Assembly (NCBI GenBank): GCA_020310875.1
Contig: CM035441.1
Location: 91,702,495 to 91,766,494, forward strand
DNA: 64,000 nucleotides
Direction of reading: 5' to 3'
Source of the DNA: Ceratopteris richardii
Taxonomy: Eukaryota > Streptophyta > Polypodiopsida > Polypodiales > Pteridaceae
Position numbers and translations under genes: made by a program
Shown: piece after piece, positions 42,780 to 54,879 of the stretch
How the letters are laid out: the number at the start of each line of letters is the position of its first letter
Position numbering within the stretch: position 1 is the stretch's first letter
The notes under the pieces: generated by a model
Database searches by the model: none
The model's input: the letters and a program-made list of their open reading frames with translations, nothing else
What the model was told of the DNA's origin: nothing

Positions 42780-44338
42780 TGATAATGTTATCACATCATT
42801 CAACGCGAGGGGGTTGATAGTCCCCTCAAGAGCGGTTATTATTGGCCAGTGGCTTTAGGATAAGATCCTAAAGTCGAATTTCATATGTATTCAACATATC
42901 AAAATCGATGGAGAGGACCTTCAGAAACAACTCAAATGCATCTCTTCAACCCATGTCTAGGCTACCACTTCACACCCTAGAGGGTCCAGTGGCATAGCTA
43001 TGAGAATAAACAACTTTTGGTTTGGAAGACTTGTCAACTTCTATGAGGATCCTAATCACTGATGGATGGCTGTCTCCTTTCAGGGGTCCTCTAGCTCATT
43101 GTGGTCTCCATGTATGCTCCAAACAGGGAGTCGGAGAGGATTGACACCTGGGTCTCTTTAGACTCTCTTTCCCACAACGTAATGATTTGCTGAGACTTCA
43201 ACAGTGTGGAGGACCCTTCCGATCGATGGGACAATAGGGGGCATACCATTGACAGTCAGGGGAAGGATATCTGAGATAAAATCAAGCTCAACCTGGACCT
43301 TGTGGAGATTAAAGATAAGATTGGCTTCTCTTGGTCGAACCTCTAGTCTGGGGATGACTTGAGGAAGGCTAGACTTGATAGAAGTTATATTGCGCCGAAC
43401 ATTATCCATTCGTGGGGCCAACCAACCATCTCTCAATGCATAGACTTTGCTATCTCAAACCACTACCCTTTTATTCTCACCTTCAAACCAATTGCCAAAC
43501 GTAGGAAAGCACCTTGGTTTCATGCATGCCCGATATTGTTCTCTCTTCCCTCTGATCAACAAAAAATTACTCTGGTTTGGAACTCTGCATTTGCCAATGG
43601 TGCCTCACCGGCCAAAAGTTGGAGGGTGGCGGTTGAGAAGACTCGACAACTTCTGGTAATGACTCATAGAGTGCTTCACAATGGTGGGCGGAGACACAGA
43701 GAAAAGCTCTATCAGAGGCTATGGTGCCTTGAAGAGGAAGTGAACAAAGGGAACTATCAATCCAAATGGAACTAAGTAGAATCAAAGGCATGGTTACATA
43801 CGAGGGAGAATTGCAAAGGAAAAACTTGCAAGTATACTTTAAAGATTTGTGGGTGGGTAAGGCCAACAAACCAACCAAAGAGATGTGTGGCATCCTCAAG
43901 AGGAAGCAAGCTAGGGACTCTATTCCCTTCTTGATTGGTTGTAATGGGATCGAATGCAAAACAGAAGAAGAAAACAGTGCTATTATTGTCAACCACTTCA
44001 CTCAACTCCTCAGGGTATCAATGCCCCTTTCCCCCCACAGATAAGATTGCATGACAACCATCTAGAGAGTCTGTCCCTTGAGAATACCACATAATCTGAA
44101 GTCTATTCTTGTCGTGCCCATTATGGATAGTGATATTTTCAAAGTTATCGATATGCTTCCCAGTGGGAAAAGTCTGAGCAAGACTTCCTTTTCCTTAAAA
44201 TGGACCTCGACAAGGCCTATGATAGGCTAGAATGGGAATTTGTTCTTCAATCTCTTAAAGAACTCGGTTGTAGTCAGAAATTCACTAAGATGATCGCTAC
44301 GCTATTGGGGAACCTGTCGACACAAATAAATATCAATT
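42780..44338 (+). pseudogene. LINE I ORF2: endonuclease, linker, partial RT (unit 2)
   Basis: Same layout as 37760-39310. The endonuclease remnant has SMYAPNRESERIDTW-like sequence. The open stretch 43359-43775 starts MRKARLDRSYIAPNI, and 43766-44044 holds KTEEENSAIIVNHFTQ in another frame, so there is a frameshift near 43770 that unit 1 lacks. RT resumes at 44200 with MDLDKAYDRLEWEFVLQS and ends at the same ININ junction (44338). The shared junction predates the duplication. Confidence 0.8.
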
Positions 44339-45720
44339 GTCAACACCTTGCTATCTCATCACTCTTGTCATCAGAAGAGTTGCTCAAGGCTATTGCTTCA
44401 TTTATCACTTGTGTATCTTCAGTTGCCCCTTCCATCTCCACATCTTCAGGTAATGGAAACCTTTTCCTCTTTATGAGCTTTATAAAGCTATCCTTGAATT
44501 CAAGCTTTGCTATAGAGAAAACCTGCTCCAAGGACATGGTCACTTGGCTCTTTAATAGAATATCATTTAATATCTCTCTTGCATTGTTCTTCTTTTCTAA
44601 CTCGAAAATCAATACTAATTTTGGGGTTTGCTTCTTTTTCTTCTTCTTCTCTTTATCTTTTTGTTGTATATTTTCCTGAGTCTCATCAATCTTTTGAGTG
44701 AGCTCTTGTTCTTTCTATTTCTCTTAACTTGGCTCTTGGATTTTGATCGGCCCAATGGGCCTCTTTCCCTCCTTTATTTGCTTCTTTTTCGCCTCTTCCT
44801 GAGAAGAAACATGCTCTTTAAATTGCACTCTCTTTTCAGGTTCTCTAGCCTCCTCTTCAGCCTCTTTACTTTGCTTCCTTGTTACTCTCCTCTCTAGCTT
44901 AGCCTCTTCTTGGAACTCACCCCTCTTCCTCTTTTCCTCTACATTGGGTATGTGAGAGTAGATGGAGAACTGATCTACAGGAGACTTCTAGGCAGCCTTC
45001 TGCATGATCACATCCTTAGCTCTCACTAAATCTTCTGTAGAGTAGGTTCTTTGAGGTTGTGGTCTGATTTCATCTTAAGCTCCTTCCTCTACCGGCTCTA
45101 ACTGTGTCGTAGATGTGTTGGCATTATTGCTTGATAAAGTCTCATAAATTTTCTTCATTCCTCCCTTCCCCAGTTCACAGGTAGAGGAAGGGGTGTCCTC
45201 AAGTCACAGAGTTTCTTATCTATATCTATCACCAACTCATGCTCCTTTGCTTGCTTTAGCTCTTCACATGCATAGGAAAAATGTTCCTATGCATCGCACC
45301 ATACACATCTCTTTGCCCCTGCAAACCCACCAGTTGCGCGTCTCTAAATGGCCTAGTGTTTCTCTGAAATGTGGTTTGGACTGGTGGTGCAAGTGTCTGT
45401 TGAGCAACAGGCTACACTAGAGGTGCAGGATGAGGCATTACAGAACCTTGCATGTTCGGAATAGGGATAGCATTCCTTTGTATCGTGTCTACATAACTAG
45501 TACTTGCCTCAAGAGGAGTGGGCTCTTGATACCCCATAGAATAGACTTTATTTTGTATGCTAGACATTTCTTTAGACATAGACGCTTGCATTGACATCAA
45601 ATTCTCTATTTGTCTGCTTAGGATCTCAAGTCGTAAGACACCCTCTGACTTCTCTTCGATCTTCACTTTACTTCAAGTCTTCACGGAAAGATCTTTGTGT
45701 CTCTTTACTTCCATCATGCA
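44339..45720 (-). mobile_element. Gag-like fossil, probably Ty3/gypsy (unit 2)
   Basis: Same parts as 39311-40720. Its 5' end is better seen here: a coiled-coil-like start (LRLEILSRQIENLMSMQA, about 45630-45570) precedes the Pro-rich part. VTMSLEQVFSIAKLEFKD lies near 44530. It is broken. Confidence 0.5.
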
Positions 45721-45722
45721 AT

Positions 45723-46200
45723 AACCTAGAGAAAATCCATGGGGGTAATGCTTCTTTTTGGGCCTTCAAAAACTCCAACTCTTTACTTCATATAATCTCT
45801 CGAAAAGATCAACTTGAACATGGAGAGAATTTGTGAGAGTAATGCTTCACTTCGGGTCTTCAAAAACTCCAACTCTTTACTTCATATAATCTCTCGAAAA
45901 GATCAATGGGAACCTAGAGAGAAAATTCGTGGGGAGAAATGCTTCATCGGGTCTTCAAATCTTTTCTTTACTTCATATAATACTCCAACATCAATACCTA
46001 GAGAGAATCTGTGAGGTTAATGCTTCACTTCCGATCTCCAAAAACTCCAACTCTTTACTTCATATAATCTCTTGAAAAGATCAATCAAAACCTAGAGAGA
46101 AAATCCGTGGGGAAAAATGCTTCACTTCAGGTCTTCAAATCTTTTGTTTACTTCATATAATCCTCCAACATCAATACTTGGAGAGAATCCACGAGGGTGC
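45723..46200. repeat. Tandem array of units of about 85-95 bp (unit 2)
   Basis: Matches the array at 40745-41225 unit by unit, including the alternation of long and short forms. The array therefore existed before the 5-kb duplication. Confidence 0.85.
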
Positions 46201-46649
46201 GAAAAAAAGCATCATTAGTACATTAAGGAAAACAACAATAATTATACTCAATTAAAACAATGCCCCCCTTTTTCTCTATTTCTGTTGGTAGCATTCAGCT
46301 TTGCTTTTTTTTTTTATTCACTATATAAATGACACATTCTGGACCCATGCCTCATGTTCTCATTTCATCGTACATCTCATTCCGTTACATGGTTCCATGG
46401 ACCTATGGATGAAGTTTAAATTTTGGTTTGTAGATCGTTGATATCAATTACCATTCATTGTAAGAAAAACTACATGGTCATTCAATGCTTTACTTGATTA
46501 TGGACAAGCATAAGAATATTTTTATGCAACCTAATGTTATAAGCCTCGATTAAACTTTTATTCACTACCATGGTATGCGATCATGTTCTATACTTTTGGA
46601 GCATCTATTTTATTGAAAGTATAAAGCTCGAAGTTAAATCTTTTAAAAA

Positions 46650-47590
46650 ATTATTGTATAAAGCTGTTCGTTCAATTGTTGTCATGCTTGCACGACTTCA
46701 ATATATGCATATAACCTTTGTAATGATGATTTGTATGGAGAGTGATTTTGTTCTTCGTCTTTGTCTAGCGTTGCACCTCATGCTGCTCTCATTGTTCTTC
46801 TTGCTCTTTGTCTGTATGAAATCATTCTTCCTCGTCCTAATTAGTCCATGTATGACCCTCTTCTTGATCAGTTTGTGACCCTAGATATTAGCTAGGTCAT
46901 TCATACTCTTGGGATACATAATGCACATCAAAGTATTGAAATTGTGAAAATTTGGGTACATGTTGTTCAAAATCAAAGATCAAGGCTTCTTCCTAGGTTA
47001 TCTCACCTGTTAATGGGAATACAAATTCTTGGTTGGATGGTTGTTCATGTTCTAAGACAATCGTTTCCACAGTCATAGTCTACACAATCGTTTCTAGTTG
47101 TGTCTCAGGAATCATGGTTGTCGATAGTGTGAGCCTTGGGAGTCTACACAATCATTGATCCTTGGGGAATTGAGGGCTTCAAGCATGTTGGTGATTGCTC
47201 AGGATTCACTAGTGTCTCCATGGGTTGCAAACATGGAATGTTGCCTCGCATACACTTTCTTGGTTGGCTTGAAGAGGATCGTCTACTCTTGAGTGTTTGC
47301 AACTGAGGTTGGATAAGAGCCCGCTCGACTCGGATGTCATAGGTGAGACACATGTACATGATGCACATAATGGCACAACAACCATTTAACACTTGCTTTC
47401 TTAACCATTTGTAGTTGGCCACATATAGCTGATCCATTATCCAATTGGGTAGATCAATGTTCAATTACATAATTTGTGACACATATAAATCGAATCATAT
47501 TTTTTTATGTGGTTGGGAGAACCGATCTTGTCCTAGAAACACGAAATGTTGTATACACATTTTGAGTGGTGTAGAAAAGTTAAATCTTTC
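46650..47590. other. About 940 bp present only in unit 2
   Basis: It lies between AAGTTAAATCTTTT (46633-46646) and AAGTTAAATCTTT (about 47577-47589). Unit 1 has a single AAGTTAAATCTTTT here. It is either an insertion with a 13-bp TSD in unit 2 or a deletion between short repeats in unit 1. No protein, LTR ends or tRNA-like promoter were recognised. Confidence 0.55.
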
Positions 47591-47745
47591 TCTGCATGTG
47601 TATCGATTTTGTTAGTTCCAACAAAATATCTTCTCCGAGTCAAATTTCTAAATCATCACCATCGATTTCATCTTCGATTTAACCTCCTTACTCTATTTCC
47701 CGATATCCTATTTTGCTTGAATCTCTCGTATAACCACTTATCTCA

Positions 47746-47748
<3 letters not shown>

Positions 47749-47795
<47 letters not shown>
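47749..47795. repeat. CT microsatellite
   Basis: An uninterrupted TC run of about 46 bases at the right boundary of unit 2. A second CT run lies at about 48604-48634. Confidence 0.9.
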
Positions 47796-47796
<1 letters not shown>

Positions 47797-48598
47797 GTAT
47801 TATGCGCTTCTTCTCCAGATTACAGCCATGAGATATGCATTGTTCGCAGCCATGCTTCCATGGTGTTGCTACATGGTGGCGGCCACAGATACCAGCACGG
47901 ATCCCACCCCGAATATCAGTTGAAAGACTATGATGGTCCAAAATTTGCCCCAATAAGCTGAAGAGTGGTGAGCAGAGAGCGTGCATAGAAGATTTGTAAG
48001 GTTGTTGGCAGGGGTGGCGCTACTCTAACCCGAGTCACGCATTAGATGGAGCACTAGATTCGAGTAGACGTTGTTGAGCACCATTTAGCCGAATTTCACC
48101 GATATAATGGTGCTGAAAGTGCCTCCCCAGCCTCCAATTGTCATCACAGCTCCATTTCCGTGATCGCGAAGAGGTCTACGTCTCCAATCCACCAATGCTT
48201 CTTGCCCTGACATCTTCATTGCTACATGTTTATCACCTTCAATCCTTCCTGATGTTCCTATTGGCTATGGCCACCTATCATATCATAGTTGCCAGCTGTA
48301 TCTTCTTCTTGGCCACGACTATCTGCAGATCGTTTGATATTATCGACAGCGTCATTATTAGCTTTGGCCAAATCTTGCTCACATTAGGCAGCTTCTTCAT
48401 GCCCTTTCTTCATCGGATACAGATTCATGGGACGCACGCTTCTGTTGTGAAAGCAAGGGCAGAGGTCTTATCTACTTCTCTACCCTCAAAGATACCTCTA
48501 ATTCTCTGTCTCTCTCGATCTGCCTCCATGACGTGCTTCTATAGCACAATACATTCTCTCTCTCTTCGTGATCTTCTGCGTCCTACCACTCCTCTGTC

Positions 48599-48637
<39 letters not shown>

Positions 48638-48980
48638 ATCGACACCTTTTCACCCAATCTCTTTGTTTAATTTTATCAGAAATTAAAGATAATGAAAGAT
48701 GACAATACAATAGAGAATCTCTCATGACTTAAAGCTTAAAGAAATGAAAAATTATAACCATTGAATCATGAGAAAACAATTCATATGTGCAAATATGGAG
48801 AAAGAGCATTCATTTGCTTCTCTCTCTCAACTCTTTCTTGCCATGGTAACGGAGAGACAATCAATATAATTGTATAAACAAGAAACTGAGATGCATGAAC
48901 AAGAAATATGAAGAATGAACAAGTAAAGCAAAGAAGTATACCTAGAGAGAATCCATGAGGAAAACCAAATGGGCATGGGA
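47796..48980. other. Unclassified region between duplication and gypsy
   Basis: A plus-strand frame of 182 codons (48138-48686) is hydrophobic at first and Ser/Leu-repeat at the end, where it runs through a CT microsatellite. The minus strand has a hydrophilic frame with few stops (KANNDAVDNIKRSADSRGQE, about 48380-48320). Neither matches a family I know. At 48936-48958 ATACCTAGAGAGAATCCATG repeats the start of the array units at 40745. Confidence 0.35.
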
Positions 48981-48982
48981 CC

Positions 48983-48992
48983 TCTATTTATA
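48983..48992 (-). promoter_or_regulatory. TATA-box-like site, minus strand
   Basis: The minus strand reads CTATAAATAG, a strong plant TATA box. About 35 bases downstream (leftward) begins CCTCATGGATTCTCTCTAGG, which matches the start motif of the tandem-array units, read on the minus strand. This could be the leader and promoter region of the reverse-strand gag-bearing element. Function is unproven. Confidence 0.4.
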
Positions 48993-49202
48993 GGTTTCCC
49001 CTAGGGCTTCTCTCTAGAATCTTCTTACCTCCTCATTGATTCTTTCTATTTCCGAAATCTTCTCTCACATTCTTTTGCTATTTTTGAAAATCCTATGTTT
49101 CATTTCTATTTTGGTTTTTCTCTTTTTAATTTTTCCAATTTTTCTTCTTTCTAGTTTGGTTTCTTTTTCTTTTTCTCTTTTTATTTTTGGACTAAGGTTT
49201 GG

Positions 49203-49712
49203 TGTCAGGCTGTCCGAATACTATCCAGTAGATTAATTGTAATTAGGAAAAGTCGTGCACTGAAAGGGTGTCGCGCAAAACATTGTAATGACTTTTTTAT
49301 TAATAGAGCAGTGTGTGGAAGAGACGACAGACGCATCGCCAGACTGTTCTATCTGGGTGATCGACAGGAGTTGATTCTATCACGAGTTTATTCAATTATG
49401 GTGTTCATCTGTATGGTTAAAAGGTTCAATATTGAAGCGAATAAGGTACTGCGTTAACATCTTATTGTGTTGTGATTGAAGTGCGAGTATACAGTAATAT
49501 TAATTGAATAGTAGAAGTTCTATGTATGTGGTTGCGGTGATCGTTAAGAAATTGTTATGCGTTGGAAGTGGTAGTTGAATCTGTTGAAATTGTCAAAAGT
49601 TAATGAGTGATTGGGAAAATACATAAAGGGCCTCTGTATTACAGACCCCTGACCATCCAAAGAACCCACGTATAGATCAGTTAACAAATTAGATTAACCA
49701 TAAAGATTAACA
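49203..49712 (+). repeat. Gypsy 5' LTR
   Basis: The 510-bp LTR starts TGTCAGGCTGTCC and ends AAAGATTAACA. The sequence after it, TGGCATCGGTCATGG (49714-49728), stands where the primer site should be, but I cannot match it to a tRNA. Confidence 0.9.
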
Positions 49713-49785
49713 CTGGCATCGGTCATGGGGCATGGAGTAGCCAATCAGCGCATAGACTAGGAGTTGAGAAACAATCCGATGATAT

Positions 49786-51573
49786 ATGCTTGTAACATGT
49801 TCCGAAGAATCGTACCCAAAGTACAGAAGGGATCAGCATCCTTGGAAAGTTCTTAGCGTATTGAGAACACCTCCGGGTGGTAGTGGTGACAGACAATCGT
49901 CAGAAGGAAAGCGAGAAATCTGGACTAGTGGGGTACCACCTCAGCATTTCCTTGTGCAAGGATTACAGGGTATACGAGAACTGCAACCAACCCCATCCAC
50001 AGAAAGTAAGGTTCGTGAAGTATGTACTGGTTCAGATGATAGTGTGGAAATTTCCGATAGCAGTTTGTGGAATTTCGGTGGTACTTCGGATAATTACGAG
50101 GTCGGCTTGTAGAATTTCAGTGATAGCTCTACTTTGGGTTCTGATTTTGAGGAAACTAGTGTATTGTTGGATGAAAGTTTTGGTGAAAAGATCACTTCAG
50201 AAATCAACTACGAGGAATGGCAGTTGGATGTAGGCGTGTGTGATCGACTTAACAATACTAGATTACCAGAGAACGTGCAAAACGATGAGACGACACAACA
50301 GCAATTAGGCTTAACTAGTTTAAATAATTCAGCAGTAATATTTCCTCTTGATTTAAACAACATGAGTGGTTCGCAACAGAAACATCATTAGCAACAACAA
50401 CAACAATAACAACAGCAGTAGTAGGCCATGCTAACATGACCGATACCTGTTGGAATTACGTATACGAAATTTGGGGGATTTCTCGGTGATGATCTGAATA
50501 CACATGTGAGAACTTTTGAAATCAATTATGTTGTACTCAACTATCCAGTGGATCTGGCATATAAGGCTATAGTGCTCCAATTGACGCTGGTTAATGAGTC
50601 TGCCCGATGGTTAATTGAATATGGCATTAATCATTTCGGTCAATGCGATGATGTTAAGAATGCCTTCTTACAATGATTTCGGCTAAAGAAAAATGCAGCT
50701 GAGATCTTTGACTATCTGCAAAACAATAGACAGAAACCACATCAGAATGTGCAGGAGTATGCAACTTTATTTCTTACTCATCTACTGCAACTGCCACTGG
50801 TGCATGTTAACTTACCGGATGACATGATTACCCAGTGGTTTATTAATGGATTAAACCCTCAACTCAAACAAGTAATGATTATACGATGTGTGGGCAGTAT
50901 GACCTTGGATGCAGTAATAGATATGGCATTATAGTTGGAACATAAAGTGGGCAGGTTCATTGAAGATCTGGACTGGTTGAAGGCATCCAAGGGTATGAGC
51001 GAGGATCCATTGAAACAAGTGTATTGCACAAAATGTAAGAACCTAGGACACACTGCTTCTGCTTGTGCACTAAACCAAATGTACTGCGCTATTTGTAATA
51101 CAGCGAGTCACTCCATGGAAACGTGTCCATATAATGCTAAAGTACACACCAAGCCCATCGTAAATGCTATCATATAGGAGCAGGGACAACAGGCTACCCA
51201 CTATGTACCACCGCATTTGAGGAATACTTCTTACCAAAGTTATAAAACCTATAGGAGACCGCGAGCAAACAACTTCGGCCAGACTCGGTGGAACTCCGGT
51301 CAATTGGGTGAAGGCATATCTCTTCCACCACCAAGATGCCATTTCTGTGGTGAGATTGGACATATCCACAAATATTGCAAAGAGGCGTCTAAGTATGATA
51401 AACGACAAAAAGAACGACAGCATCCAATGGCAAACATGGTGTATATTTCAGCATTAGATACTCAAGCATCAGCAATTCAAACACGGTCTGGCAAGATATT
51501 ACAACCGACTGCTGAGATATTTGAGCCTGGCACTCGAGAACAACAGAGATTTTTTACCAAAGCTAGTACGTAG
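49786..51573 (+). pseudogene. Gypsy gag region with three CCHC knuckles (fossil)
   Basis: An acidic N-terminal part (about 50000-50390) and a CAA-rich Gln tract (about 50393-50425) precede the capsid-like retrotransposon-gag region (about 50460-50930). Three zinc knuckles follow: CTKCKNLGHTASAC (about 51025-51066), CAICNTASHSMETC (about 51085-51126) and CHFCGEIGHIHKYC (about 51340-51381). Most plant gypsy gag proteins carry one or two. The region is broken. Confidence 0.85.
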
Positions 51574-51836
51574 GCCAGTCAAGAACCCACTGTTTTTCCC
51601 TATCAAATACCTGTGGTCTTGCAGACAGCACCGAATCTACCACCGGAAGAATAGAGTCCGATGAAAGCGACACCAGAGAGTTCACCAAATTTGATATCGG
51701 GTACGTCAAATTTTGCCTTTGTGTTCTATTGTAGGCATCTATTACAATACCATTGGGGCAACTGTTAGCCTTGGTTTTAGGTGTACGATAACAATTTCAG
51801 CAACAAATTAGTCCAGGATCTTCGTGTACACTTGCT

Positions 51837-54800
51837 ATGACAACTATTAGCCCAGAAATTGATTCTACGGTGGATCATGTTGTTCCTTTAATTACCGTAT
51901 GGTATAAAAATCACAAAATCACTCAAGTGTTAATTGATGGAGGCTATGGTGTGAATATTGTGATAGCCGTCCTTTGTAAACAATTAGGATGGACTCAGAT
52001 TGAACCTGTTCAGTTTTTTTTGTGAGAATGGCGGATCAATCTAGGGTCCATCTAGTGGGTTTGGTATGTGATATATCCATTACTCTTTAGGGGGCAGTGT
52101 TCAAAATGACTTTTGTGGTCCTAGAATTACCTGACTCAAGTCTAGATTATAACTTGTTGTTCGGGAGGCCCTGGCTGAAACAAGCCAAAGTGTTGCAAGA
52201 CTAGTATGCACACGAACTTATTTTCAAAAGTAATCATCGAAAATATGTCATGCCTTGCGACCTCCATGCTCGACCTTATGTAGCCGAACCCGTGCATATG
52301 TTGGATGGACTTTCCGATGATGAAGAAGAAGCTTTTCTCAATGCTAACCAGGATTTGCTTGCCTTGGGTACAGTCGACTTACAAACAATTGCAGATAATT
52401 GGAATCCGATCGTTTGTTCAGTAGTTCCGATTATCGAAGAAGGGGACCCAGTTCTGCATCATGCTTTGAAGGCCCATAATTTACACCACTTATTCCAGTC
52501 ACCTGAGGACATATCCATGCCACGATAGTTTTATGTATTGGAAGATAAGCTCATTATGTACAATATAGGAAATGAGGGTACACCACGACCGGTCAAGCTT
52601 AAGGCTGGGTTACCGGAAACTTTTCAAAATGATCTACTACAGTTGTTGATAGAGTTTCAAGATGTATTTGTGTGGGACTATCGACATATGAAAGGGTTGG
52701 ACCCTCGTATCTATCAACATTGTGTGATGTTGAAGCCGGATGCACATCCAATCAAACAACCCAGTTATCGCATGAACCCCAATTATGCTGCTCAAGTGAA
52801 AGCTGAATTGGATCAGTTGTTGAAAGTAGGTTTCATCGTCCCCATTGAGCATGCAGAATGGATTTCACCTATTGTCATTGTCCCAAAGAAAAATGAGCAG
52901 TTACGTATCTATGTGGATTACCGAAAACTAAATGTGGTGACTGTGCCTAATCCCTTCCCACTTCCCATTTTGGATACAATGCTCGATGATGTTGCCGGAC
53001 GAGAAATGTATTCCTTTCTGGATGGGTATAGTGGCTATAATTAGGTGCGCATGGCTGAAATGGACATACCAAAAATTGCGTTCATTACAAACTGGGGTGT
53101 ATATGCGTGTACGGTGATGTGGTTCGGTCTCCGCAATGCTCTTAGTACCTTCCAACTCTGTATGCAAAAAAATTTTTCCCCCTACCTAACCACCTTTATG
53201 CGGGTATATCTAGATGATTTTTCATTATCTGGTGACGCATCGGCACACCTCTATCATTTACAGTGTTGTTTCTCTGAGTGTCGAGAATTTCGTTTGTGCT
53301 TAAATCCCAACAAGTTGGTCTTTTCAGTTTCCTGTGGCAAGTTGCTTGGTCATATTATTTCACAGCAAGGCATTCAAGTGGACCCAGATAAAGTGCAAGT
53401 AGTGTTCAAGGCTCCTGCCCCTATGACTTCAAAAGAAGTTATGTGATTCCTTGGCCAAATACGCTGGCATGGACGGCATCTTCGATGGCTCGCACATTTA
53501 GCTATACCACTAAATTGGTAGATTACTAGCCATCCCCAGTAGTTTGTGTGGACTAAGGAGTGCCAAACTGCCTTTGATCGACTAAAAATACATTTAACCC
53601 AGGCTCCTATACTGCAAGCACCAAACTGGTAGCTTCCATTCCATGTCTTTGTGGATGCATCGGACCATGCAATCGCTAGTGTGTTCATGCAACAACAGGA
53701 TAAGTTGTTCCGCCTTGTTTATTATGCTAGTCGACGATTAGCTACTGTTGAACAAAATTATTCTATTACTGAGCATGAATGCCTAGGTTTCGTTTACTCG
53801 GTGAAGAAATTTGGGCATTATTCACTGGGATGGCCATTTACCTTTCATGTGGACCATGGAGCTTTGGTTTATCTTGTCCGCCAGCAACATTTAGGGGGTC
53901 GATTAGCCAGATGGGTGCTATTGCTGCAAGAGTTTGATTACGAGGTTCTCCATCGTCCGGGGTCAGCACATGCGTTGGCTCATTTCTTATCTCAACTTGA
54001 TTTCGGTGAACTTCCCGGTGGAATTGATGACACTACCCCTGCTATCTACGCGACTGATCCACTCCAGCATGATTGTCAGGAGCTCCCGGTGGCACCTTCA
54101 TATTATGATACTCTTATGATCTTTCTCACGAATGGAACCTCCCCGACTAATACTACTTCTGCTCGCCATAAATTGGCGATGTATAGTCGACGGTTTTGGA
54201 TCATTGTAAGACAGCTGTATTACATGGATCCATCTGGTGCACTCTTATGTTGTATTCCCCCCATGAAGTTCCTTCAGTTATTGACATGGCCCATTCTACT
54301 CCTTGTGATGGTCATTTTTCGGTCGATCTTACTTACTAGAAAATTCTACACAGTGGCTTATGGTGGCCCACGATGCAGCATGATATTGCTACTTATGTCA
54401 AAAAGTGTGATGCTTGCCAATGATCGGGACAACCTTTACAACGGCATCATTTTCCACTGCAACCTGTCGCTCCCCTTGAACCTTTCCAAAAGTGGGGCTT
54501 GGATTTCATTGGTCCCATTACACCTCCTGCTACGATTACTAATCATCGATATATACTTACTTGTACAAATTATGCTACTCGATGGGCTGAAGCTTGGGCT
54601 TTACGGTCCGCAACTGCGTCAGTGGTGGTCAAATGTTTGATGACTGATGTTTTTGCTTGTTTCGGTCTTCCCTTAGAGATTGTTTCGGGTGAGGGGACAC
54701 ATTTTGTTAATTCCTTAATGCAAGCGCTTACCCGAACTATGAAGATTGTTCATAAATTTAGCTCCCCATATTATCCTTGTGCCAATGGCCTTGCTGAAAG

Positions 54801-54860
54801 TACCAATAAAACCCTTCTTAACATGCTCAAGAAACTAGTTCTGCAGTCAATGTCTGGGTT
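51837..54860 (+). pseudogene. Gypsy pol region: PR, RT, RNase H, IN (fossil)
   Basis: A protease-like VLIDGGYGVNIV site lies near 51930-51965. RT (about 52650-53250) has AGLPETF, KVGFIVPIEHAEWISPIVIV, YSFLDGYSGYN and the YLDDF box (about 53206-53220). RNase H (about 53650-54000) has FVDASDHAIAS and the SITEHECLGFVYSVKKF block. Integrase (about 54240-54850) has DFIGPITPPA and YYPCANGLAESTNKTL. The order matches Ty3/gypsy. The clade within gypsy was not settled. It is broken in many places. Confidence 0.88.
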
Positions 54861-54879
54861 TTCGTTAATGCGTGCACAT

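Larger units (their letters stand above)
42654..47748. repeat. Tandem segmental duplication, unit 2
   Basis: The second copy of the 37628 unit, in the same orientation. Relative to unit 1 it has about 940 extra bases (46650-47590) between two AAGTTAAATCTTT sites, and it lacks the 180-bp duplication and TA run. It ends at a CT run (47749-47795). Confidence 0.85.

Noticed and set aside
48138-48686. 182-codon hydrophobic frame as a membrane protein gene
   Set aside because: It ends in a CT microsatellite, has no recognised domain, and the opposite strand is equally open. Kept only as unclassified sequence.
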